From assembly GCF_003086295.3 (NCBI RefSeq), contig NC_092039.1, forward strand, positions 72,311,649-72,375,648: a stretch of DNA of 64,000 nt. The letters are read 5' to 3'. The position numbers and the translations under genes were made by a program. The notes under the pieces were generated by a model. The model saw only the letters and a list, made by a program, of their open reading frames with translations, was not told the origin of the DNA and made no database searches. This document shows positions 55,566-64,000 of this stretch, piece after piece; position 1 is the first letter of the stretch, and every line of letters starts with the position of its first letter. The DNA comes from Arachis hypogaea (lineage: Eukaryota > Streptophyta > Magnoliopsida > Fabales > Fabaceae).

Positions 55566-57126
55566 AGTTTTTGGCGCCATTGCCGGGGAATTAAATGTCC
55601 TAACTACAGTTTCCTGCAATAACAGTGCCAAGTTTTGATCCGGCAACAACACCAAGTTTTTGGCGCCGTTGCCGGGGATTGTTTGAGTTTGGACAACTGA
55701 CAGTTCATCTTGTTGCTTAGATTAGGTATTTTTCAGAATTTTTAAGAATGAATTCTAGTGTTTCAAGGTGATGTTCTTATCATCACCAAAGCTGATTGAT
55801 CTTCATCAATTTAGCTCTTGAATGTAATGTCCTGCTGAAGCTTGGCTAGCCATGTCTAATTCCTTTAGACTAAAGCTTTAGACTAACATTGCATGATTCC
55901 TCGAATTCTTATTAAAAATTTTGAATCTCTTTATTTTCTTTTCCATATAATTTTTGAAAAAGCAAAAAAAAATTATAAAATCTTAAAATCAAAAAATTTA
56001 TTTTATGTTTCTTGTTTGAGTCTAGTGTCTCATTTTAAGTTTGGTGTCAATTGCATGTTTCTGTTCTTCTTGCATTTTTTGAATTCATTCATGTGTCTTC
56101 ATTGATCTTCAAGTTGTTCTTGATGATTTACTTGCTCTGATCTTTAAATTCTCTTGTCCTGAGTGTTTTGTTGTTTCTCATAAGCATTCTCAATTTGTTA
56201 ATGTCAGTAGTATACAAACTTCTAAGTTTGGTGTCTTGCATGCATTGTTTATTTGATTTTAGTTTCATTTTGATTATTCCTCATTATTAAAAATCCAAAA
56301 AAATTTTAATTTGTGTCTTTTCAAGTCAATAATACAGAGAATTGAAGATTCAGAACATACAGCAGAGGAATTACATAGAAAAAGCTTGGCGTTCAGAACG
56401 CCCAGTGAAGAAGGAAAACTGGCGTTTAAATGACAGCCAGGGTGCCTGGCTGGGCGTTTAACACCCAAAAGGGTAGCATTTTGGGCGTTAAACGCCAGAA
56501 TGTATACCATTCTGAGCGTTTAATGCCAGGATGGCACAAGAGGGAAGATTTTGTTTTCAATTCAAATTTTTTTTTAAGTTTTCATAATTTTTCAAAATTA
56601 AATCTTTTTCAAATCACGTCTTTTCAATCATATATTTTCAAAATCAATTTCTTTCCAATGTCAAAAATACTTGCTAACAATTAATCATATACTTGCTAAA
56701 AAGAGTGTGCTTAAGAACCCTGGACACCTCTAATTGGGGACTCTAGCAAAGCTGAGTCACAATCTACAAAGGTTCACCCAGTTATGTGTCTGTGGCATGT
56801 ATGTATCCGGTGGTAATACTGGAAGACAGAGTGCTTTGGGCCACAGCCAAGACTCATAGAATAACTATGTTCAAGAATCATCACACTTAACTAGGAGAAT
56901 CAATAACACTATCTGAATTCTGAGTTCCTATAGATGCCAATCATTTTAATCTTCAAATGATAAAGTGAGATGCCAAAACTGTTCAGAAGCAAAAAGCTAC
57001 TAGTCCCACTCATCTAATTGGAGCTAAGTTTCATTGATATTTTGTAGTCTATAGTATGTTCTCTTCTTTTTATCCTAATTGATTTTCAGTTGCTTGGGGA
57101 CAAGCAACAATTTAAGTTTGGTGTTG
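55566..57126 (+). mobile_element. Element B3, leader fused to a 3' region, coding part deleted
   Basis: It has a double PBS (55572-55589 with one mismatch, and 55661-55678 perfect), then leader with palindromes (56384-56531) up to about 56690. There it jumps to the 3' non-coding region seen in B1/B2, with a hairpin at 56807-56822. Gag-protease and ORF2 are missing. The joint is near ATACTTGCTAAAAAGAGTG. Confidence 0.8.
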
Positions 57127-58647
57127 TTTTGAGCGGATAATTTATACGCTTTTTGGCACTGTTTTTAGTATGTTTTTAGTATGTTTTGGTTAGTTTTTAG
57201 TATGTTTTTATTAGTTTTTATTTAAAATTAACTTTTCTGGGCTTTACTATGAGTTTGTGTGTTTTTCTGTGATTTCAGGTAATTTCTGGCTGAAATTGAG
57301 GGACCTGAGCAAAAATCTGATTCAGGGGCTGAAAAAGGACTGCAGATGCTATTGGATTCTGACCTCCCTACACTCGAAGTGGATTTTCTAGAGCTACAGA
57401 AGCCCAATTGGGGTGCTCTCAATTGCGTTGGAAAGTATACATCCTGGGCTTTCCAGCAATGTATAATAGTCCATACTTTGCCCGAGATTTGATGGCCCAA
57501 ACCGGCGTTTCAATTCAGCTTCAGAATTCCCGGCGTTTAACGCCGGAACTGGCACAAAAATTGGAGTTAAACGCCCAAACTGGCACAAAAGCTGGCGTTT
57601 AACTCCAGGAAAAGTCTCTACACATGAAAGCTTCAATGCTCAGCCCAAGCACACACCAAGTGGACCCCGGAAGTGGATTTTTACATCATTTACTCATTTC
57701 TGTATACCCTAGGTTACTAGTTCACTATTAATAGGACCTTTTGACATTGTATATTTACCTCATGACATTACACGTTTCTTATTGTATCTTCTACGGCATG
57801 AGTCTCTAAACCCCATGGTTGGGGGTGAGGAGCTCTACTGTGTCTTGATGGATTAATGCAATTACTACTGTTTTTTCATTCAGTCACGCTTGCTTCCATT
57901 CTAAGATATCACTTGTTCCTCAACTTGATGAATGTGATGATCCGTGACACTCATCATCATTCTCACCTATGAATGTGTGCCTGACAACCACCTCCATTCT
58001 ACCTTACACTAAGTGAACATCTCTTAGATTCCTTAATCAGAATCTTCGTGGTATAAGCTAGAATTGATGGCGGCATTCAAGAGAATCCGGAAGGTCTAAA
58101 CCTTGTCTGTGGTATTCTGAGTAGGATTCAAGGATTGAATGACTGTGACGAGCTTCGAACTCCTGAAGGTTGGGCGTTAGTGACAGACGCAAAAGAATCA
58201 CTGGATTCTATTCCAACCTGATTGAGAACCGACAGATGATTAGCCGTGCTATGACAGAGCGCGTTGAACATTTTCACTGAGAGGATGGGAGGTAGCCATT
58301 GACAACAGTGAAACCCTACATACAGCTTGTCATGGAAGGAGCCTTGCGTGCATGAAGAAGAAGACAGTAGGAAAGCAGAGATTCAAAAGATAGAGCATCT
58401 CCAAAACCTCAACCTGTTCTCCATTACTGCAAAACAAGTATTTATTTCATGTTCTTTTACTTTTCACAATTAAACCTGAGAATTATTGATATCCTGACTA
58501 AGAGTTACAAGATAACCATAGCTTGCTTCAAGCCAACAATCTCCATGGGATCGACCCTTACTCACGTAAGGTATTACTTGGACGATCCAGTGCACTTGCT
58601 GGTTAGTTGTGCGGAATTGCAAGAGTGTGATTGCAATTTCGTGCACC
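57127..58647 (+). repeat. Third LTR of the tandem series, divergent subfamily
   Basis: It begins with TTTTGAGCGGATAATTTATA where TGAT is expected and ends GTGCACC with the last A lost. Its middle (57760-57870, with CATGAGTCTCTAAACCCCATG) resembles the element D LTR rather than the other B LTRs, so it comes from a different subfamily. No PBS follows. Confidence 0.78.
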
Positions 58648-59665
58648 TGCTTCCTTTCCATCCTCTGAGCCATTCATGCCCTGTAATCCCTGAAATAACT
58701 TAATACACATATCAAGGCATCGAATGATAACAAGAGAGGATTTAAATAAAAGAAAATAAAAGGCAAAGAAGCATGTTTTCAATCATAGCACAAAATCAGG
58801 AAGGAGAATGTAAAACCATGCAAATCATATGAATAAGTGGGCAAAGGCTTGATAAAAACCACTCAATTGAGCACAAGATAAACCATAAAATAGTGGTTTA
58901 TCAACCTCCCCACACTTAAACATTAGCATGTCCTCATGCTAAGCTCAAGAGAAGCTATAAAGGAGTGAAGACAGAGTGGTAGGATGTATGAAATATAACC
59001 TATCTATATGAATGCAACTAAATGCAAAGATGATTCTACCTACTTGGTGAAAAAGTAAATAAATCTTTCAAGAACAAATATGAACTGGATTTCACTAATT
59101 CAAATCACAAAATACAATACAAATAACTTGCAAGAAAAAGATAGCTCATGAAAGCAGGGAACATAGAATTAAGCACTGAACTCTTACTGGTAGTGTATAT
59201 CATTCTAACTCTCAAGTGTATAGGGTAATCACTCTATTCTTCTCTAATCATGCTTTCTAAACTTTATTCTTCATCTAACCAATCAACAAATATTTAATGT
59301 ACCAATGTAAACATCATGAGGTCTTTTCAAGGTTGTAATGGGGCTAAGGTAAAGGTGAGGATATATGTATAAGGCTAAGTGAGCTAACAAAGTGAATCCT
59401 TGATTAGTCTAAGATCTTACCTAACATACACACTTTATATAATTTAAAATGCATTAACTAACTACCCAAATTTTTCCCACTTTTGTATTACACGCTCATG
59501 TATCAAACTTGTTTTTGAGTTTTGTCCCATGTGCATTGATTCTTTTTATTTTTCATTTGGGGTAATATATTTTTTTTGTATCCCCTTATTTAATTACTTA
59601 ATAATTTTTTTTATTTTCTTATCAATGCACATGGTAATTTAATTATTTGATTTCACATGAGCATG
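58648..59665 (-). mobile_element. Fragment of element I: LTR start and 3' internal region
   Basis: On the minus strand an LTR starts at 58903 (TGATAAACCACTATTTTATG) and is cut off at 58648 by the tandem array. Right of it, the minus strand reads TTTAAGTGTGGGGAGG, a proper polypurine tract, preceded by non-coding 3' sequence to 59665. No ORF. It is a separate family from A-H. Confidence 0.7.
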
Positions 59666-61458
59666 TGGTGGACGAAATTGTGATCCATATTCTTTTGTAC
59701 TTGTATGAAATCATTATTGTGGCACCAGTTGAATTCACAACTCCGTTCAACTAACCAGCAAGTGTACTGGGTCGTCCAAGTAATAAACCTTACGTGAGTA
59801 AGGGTCGATCCCACAGAGATTGTTGGTATGAAGCAAGCTATGGTCACCTTGTAAATCTCAGTTAGGCAGATTAAATTGGTTTATGGGTTTTCGAAAATTA
59901 ATAATAAAAAGAAAATAAAAGGGATAGAAATACTTATGTAAATTAATAGTGGGAATTTCAGATAGGTGTATGGAGATGCTGTGTTCCTCTTGAAACTCTG
60001 CTTCACTACTCGCTCTTCCTTCAATTCTTCTTATTCCTTTCCATGGCAAGCTGTATGTAGGGCATCACCATCATCGGTGGCTACTTTCAATCCTCTCGGG
60101 AAAATGGTCCTATGCGCTGTCACTGCACGGCTAATCGTCTGGAGGCATCACCCATGGTTGATGGCTACATCCCATCCTCTCAGTGAAAATGGTCCAAATG
60201 CTCTGTCACAGCACGGCTAATCATCTGTCGGTTCTCAATCAGGTCGGAATAGAATCCATTGATTCTTTTGCGTTTGTCACTAACGCCCAGCCTTCAGGAG
60301 TTTGAAGCTCGTCACAGTCATTCAATACCGGAATCCTACTCGGATACCACAGACAAGGTTAGACTTTCCGGATTCCCAGGATCCTACTCGGAATACCACA
60401 GACAAGGTTAGACTTTCTGGATCCTCATGAATGCCGCCATCTATCTAGCTTATACCACGAAGATTCTGTTGGGGAATCTAAGAGATATGCGCCCGGCCTA
60501 AGGTAGAACGGAAGTGGTTGTCAATCACGCGCGTTCATAAGTGAGAATGATGATGAGTGTCACGGATCATCACATTCATCAAAGTGTTGTGCAACGTATA
60601 TCTTGGAATAAGAATAAAAGAGAATTGAATGAAAAGTAATAGTGATTGTATTGAAACTTGAGGTACAGCAGAGCTCCACACCCTTAATCTATGGTGTGCA
60701 GAAACTCCACTGTTGAAAATACATAAGTAAAAGGTTCAGGCATGGCCGAATGGCCAGCCCCCTTGAGTGATCAAGAGACCGAATAATCAAAGGCTAAACA
60801 GTCAAGAGATTAAACTGTCAAAAGATGTCTAATACAATAGTAACTTATCCTATTTATACTAGACTAGCTACTAGGGTTTACATGAGTAAGTAATTGATGC
60901 ATAAATCCACTTCCGGGGGCCCACTTGGTGTATGCTTGGGCTGAGCTTGATCTATCCACGAGCTGAGGCTTTTCTTGGAGTTGAACTCCAAGTTATGACG
61001 TGTTTTGGGCGTTCAACTCCGGATCCTTACGTTTTTCTAGCGTTTAACTCTAGACAGCAGCATGTACTTGGCGTTCAACGCCAAGTTACGTCGTCAATTT
61101 CCGAATAAAGTATGGACTATTATATATTGCTGGAAAGCTCTGGATGTCTACTTTCCAACGCCGTTGAGAGCGCACCATTTGGAGTTCTGTAGCTCCAGAA
61201 AATTCATTTCGAGTGCAGGGAGGTCAGATTCCAACAGCATCAGCAGTCCTTTTGTCAGCCTTTTTCAGAGTTTTGCTCAAGTCCCTCAATTTCAGCTAGA
61301 ATTTACCTGAAATCACAGAAAAACACACAAACTCAAAGTAAAGTCCAGAAATGTGAATTTAACATAAAAACTAATGAAAACATCCCTAAAAGTAGCTTAA
61401 ACTTACTAAAAACTATCTAAAAACAATACCAAAAAGCGTATAAATTATCCGCTCATCA
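59666..61458 (-). repeat. 3' LTR of element H (1793 bp)
   Basis: Minus strand TGATGAGCGGATAATTTATAC to ACAATTTCGTCCACCA. It carries the U5 hairpin CTTAC-GTGA-GTAAG (59789-59802), a duplicated CCTACTCGGAATACCACAGAC-like block near 60330-60400, and a perfect palindrome with 10-bp arms ACTTGGCGTT at 61066-61086. Confidence 0.88.
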
Positions 61459-62556
61459 CAACACCAAACTTAAATTGTTGCTTGTCCCCAAGCAACTGAA
61501 AATCAAATAGGATAAAAAGAAGAGAATATACTATAAATTCCAGAATATCAATGAATATTAATTATAATTAGATGAGCGGGACTTGTAGCTTTTTGCTTCT
61601 GAATAGTTTTGGCATCCCACTTTTTCCTTTGAAGTTCAGAGTGATTGGCGTCTCTGGGAACTTAGAATTTTGGATAGTGTTATTGACTTTCCTAGTTAAG
61701 CATGTTGATTCTTGAACACAGCTACTTATGAGTCTTGGCCGTGGCCCTAAGCACTTTGTTTTCCAGTATTACCACCGGATACATAAATGCCACAGACACA
61801 TAACTGGGTGAACCTTTTCAGATTGTGACTTAGCTTTGCCAGAGTCCCCAGTTAGTGGTGTCCAGAGCTCTTAAGCACACTCTTTTGCTTTGGATCACGA
61901 CTTTAACCACTCAGTCTCAAGCTTTTCACTTGGACCTTCATGACACAAGCACATGGTTAGGGACAGCTTGATTTAGCCGCTTAGGCCTGGATTTTATTTC
62001 CTTAGGCCCTCCTATCCATTGATGCTCAAAGCCTTGGATCCTTTTTACCCTTGCCTTTTTGTTTTAAGGGCTATTGGCTTTTTCTGCTTGCTTTTTCTTT
62101 TTTTTTCTTTCTATATTTTTTTTTGCCATTTTTTTGTAAGCTTTTGCTTTTTCACTGCTTTTTCTTGCTTCAAGAATCAATTTCATGATTTTTCAGATCA
62201 TCAATAACATTTCTCTTTGTTCATCATTCTTTCAAGAGCCAACAATTTTAACACTCATAAACAACAATATCAAAAGACATATGCACTGTTCAATCATTCA
62301 TTCAGAAAACAAAAAGTATTGTCACCACTTCAATATAATTAAATTAAATTCAAGGATAAATTCGAAATTCATGTACTTCTTGTTCTTTTGAATTAAAACA
62401 TTTTTCATTTAAGAGAGGTGAAGGACTAATGGATTTATTCATAGCTTTAAGGCATGGTTACATACTAATGATCATGAAGTAAAGACACAAAACATAGATA
62501 AACACAATATTAAAAACCGAAAAACAGAAAAAATAAGAACAAGGAATGAGTCCACC
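61459..62556 (-). other. 3' non-coding region of element H
   Basis: Starts with the CAACACCAAACTTAAATTG border block and GTTGCTTGTCCCCAAGC. It contains the 3' UTR hairpin (minus strand of 61763-61778). A stretch 61905-62040 is absent from A and B1. Poly-T runs near 62090-62130 give hydrophobic chance ORFs only. Confidence 0.7.
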
Positions 62557-63705
62557 TTAGTGGCGTCTTCTTCTTGAAGGACCAACAATGTCCTTAAGCT
62601 CTTCTATGTCCCTTCCTTGCCTTTGTTGCTCCTCCCTCATTGCTCTTTGGTCTTCTCTTACTTTTTGGAGAATGATGGAGTGCTCATGATGTTCCACCCT
62701 TAATTGTTCCACATTGTGGCTCAAATCTTCTAAGGAGGTGTTGAGTTGCTCCCAATAGTTGTTGGGAGGAAAGTGCATCCCTTGAGGCATCTCAGGGATT
62801 TCTTGATGATGAGCTTCCTCATGCATCTCTTGAGAACCGTGCATGGTCTCTCTTGCTTGCTCCATCCTCTTCTTGGTGATGGGCTTATCCTCTTCAATGG
62901 GGATATCTCCTTCTATGATAACTCCAGCTGAGTAACACAGATGGCAAATAAGGTGAGGGAAGGCTAGCCGTGCCATGGGTGAGGGCTTGTCGGCTATTTT
63001 GTAGAGTTCATTGGAGATGACCTCATGAACTTCTACTTCCTCTCCAATCATGATGCTGTAAATCATGATGGCCCGATCCACAGTAACTTTAGATCGGTTG
63101 CTTGTAGGAATGATGGAGCGTTGAATGAACTCCAACCATCCTCTAGCTACAGGCTTGAGGTCCAGTCTTCTTAGTTGGACTGGCTTGCCTTTGGAGTCTC
63201 TCTTCCATTGAGCTCCTTCCACACATATGTCCATAAGGACTTGGTCCAACATTTGATTAAAGTTGACCCTTCTAGTGTAGGGGCGTTCATCTCCTTGCAT
63301 CATGGGCAAGTGAAACGCCAACCTCACATTTTCCGGACTAAAATCTAAGTATTTCCCCTGAACCATTGTGAGATAATTCTTTGGATTCGGGTTCATACTT
63401 TGATCATGGTTCCTAGTGATCCATGCATTGGCATAGAACTCTTGAACCATTAAAATTCCGACTTGTTGCATGGGGTTGGTTAGGACTTCCCAACCTCTTC
63501 TTTGGATCTCATGTCGGATCTCCGGATACTCATTTTTCTTGAGCTTGAAAGGGACCTCAGGGATCACCTTCTTCTTTGCCACAACATCATAGAAGTGGTC
63601 TTGATGGCTCTTGGAGATGAATCTTTCCATCTCCCATGACTCGGAGGTGGAAGCTTTTGTCTTCCCTTTTCCTTTTCTAGAGGATACTCCGGCCTTAGGT
63701 GCCAT
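62557..63705 (-). CDS. Element H ORF2, intact plant transposon-type protein, 382 residues
   Basis: The only uninterrupted copy of ORF2. It starts at ATG 63705 (MAPKAGVSSRKGKGK), the same start as the other copies. Residues 1-22 are basic. Residues 24-280 are the conserved core with HDHFYDVV-type HQDHFYDVVAKKKV, RRGWEVLTNPMQQVGILM, QEFYANAWITRN, LAFHLPMMQGDERPYTRRVNF, GWLEFIQRSIIPTSNRSKV and ARLAFPHLICHLCYSAG. Residues 315-370 form a coiled coil (EQLRVEHHEHSIILQKVREDQRAMREEQQRQ), ending in a basic RRRRH tail. An insertion relative to B1 adds Met/His/Glu-rich residues near 295. No catalytic motif is recognised. The fold family appears to be the putative plant transposon protein group; the role is unknown. 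Confidence 0.8.
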   Translation of the reverse strand: MAPKAGVSSRKGKGKTKASTSESWEMERFISKSHQDHFYDVVAKKKVIPEVPFKLKKNEYPEIRHEIQRRGWEVLTNPMQQVGILMVQEFYANAWITRNHDQSMNPNPKNYLTMVQGKYLDFSPENVRLAFHLPMMQGDERPYTRRVNFNQMLDQVLMDICVEGAQWKRDSKGKPVQLRRLDLKPVARGWLEFIQRSIIPTSNRSKVTVDRAIMIYSIMIGEEVEVHEVISNELYKIADKPSPMARLAFPHLICHLCYSAGVIIEGDIPIEEDKPITKKRMEQARETMHGSQEMHEEAHHQEIPEMPQGMHFPPNNYWEQLNTSLEDLSHNVEQLRVEHHEHSIILQKVREDQRAMREEQQRQGRDIEELKDIVGPSRRRRH

Positions 63706-63897
63706 TGATGGTAATGAAAAAACAAAAAAGCTTATGCTTTTACCACACCAAACTTAAAATATTGCTCGCCCTCGAGCAATAAAAGAAAGAAGAGAAGAAG
63801 AAGAAGAAGAAAATATGGTAGAGAATGAGAGATGTAGGTTCGGCTAAGTGGGAGAAGAGGGGTTTGTGTTGTGTGAAAATGAAGGAGAATGGAAGGG

Positions 63898-63905
63898 TAT
63901 TTATA
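63898..63905 (-). promoter_or_regulatory. Internal TATA box upstream of element H ORF2
   Basis: Minus strand TATAAATA, about 190 bases upstream of the ATG, followed by ACCCTTCCATTCTCC and a pyrimidine-rich leader. Sequence differs from the A/B box but spacing is kept. Confidence 0.55.
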
Positions 63906-64000
63906 GGGAGAGGGGGTAGTGTGCATTCGGCCATTTAGGGTGGGAATGGGTGGGAAATTGATTTTGAATTTTTGAAGGTAGGTGGGGTTTATGGGGAAGA

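Larger units (their letters stand above)
59666..64000 (-). mobile_element. Element H, A-like element, 3' part only, continues beyond the window
   Basis: In minus orientation, 3' LTR, 3' non-coding region, ORF2 and its TATA box are present; the rest lies to the right of the window. The five bases before the LTR, GCATG (59661-59665), should be the target duplication and can be checked against the other end. Confidence 0.85.

Noticed and set aside
62019..62207. Hydrophobic small ORF resembling a membrane protein
   Set aside because: Produced by T runs in the 3' region of element H; the same region in A and B does not keep it.

Overview
The window is plant nuclear DNA made almost entirely of LTR retrotransposons inserted into one another. 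I found no host gene, tRNA, rRNA or CRISPR array. Every primer-binding site (PBS) is a match or near match to TGGCGCCGTTGCCGGGGA, the complement of the 3' end of plant tRNA-Asp. The gag, protease (D-L/I-G-A/S-S) and reverse transcriptase (FMDD) remnants are Ty3/gypsy, and the tRNA-Asp PBS and RT region resemble the Athila/Tat branch. The GGCGTTTAACGCC-type repeats and the LTR start TGATGAGCGGATAATTTATACGC are what I associate with Arachis (peanut) pericentromeric repeats. The genus is recognition, not proof.

Layout, left to right. E (1-1950, +) is a non-autonomous element cut by the window edge. X (1951-3600 and 13447-13980, -) is an LTR fragment full of ACGTTAGTG inverted repeats. It is split by A (3601-13446, -), a complete gag-protease element with a second ORF (ORF2) and target site duplication (TSD) TTCAC. 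D (13981-26674, -) is the only element here with reverse transcriptase. It is truncated in RT, and its gag is split by F (16870-24220, +, TSD CATAC), an element with no gag or pol. LTR fragments of other families (G and two more) fill 26675-28496. From 28497 to 58647 lies a rearranged cluster of A-like copies. It starts with an inverted gag-protease piece (28497-30780, -) joined head to head to B1 (30781-37496, +). An LTR (37497-39106), B2, a second LTR (53949-55565), a deleted B3 and a third LTR (57127-58647) follow in tandem. C (41464-49966, +, TSD GAGTT), another gag-protease element without RT, sits in the gag of B2. Element I (58648-59665, -) is a fragment. H (59666-64000, -) is A-like, runs off the window and carries the only uninterrupted ORF2.

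How the parts fit: A, B, C, E, F and the visible part of H lack RT and integrase, so they would depend on enzymes in trans. D shares LTR type and palindrome vocabulary with A, B and H and is the local candidate for a relative of their helper. The A/B/H family has two units: gag-protease read from the LTR, and ORF2 about 190 bases downstream of its own TATA box.

The most interesting structure is non-coding. Three short hairpins recur at fixed positions in otherwise different families: one in U5, one just after the gag-side ORF and one in the 3' untranslated region. Their stems change but stay paired. Each family also carries its own palindromic word in arrays in the LTR and/or non-coding spacers. 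Coordinates of boundaries without TSDs are good to roughly 5-20 bases.
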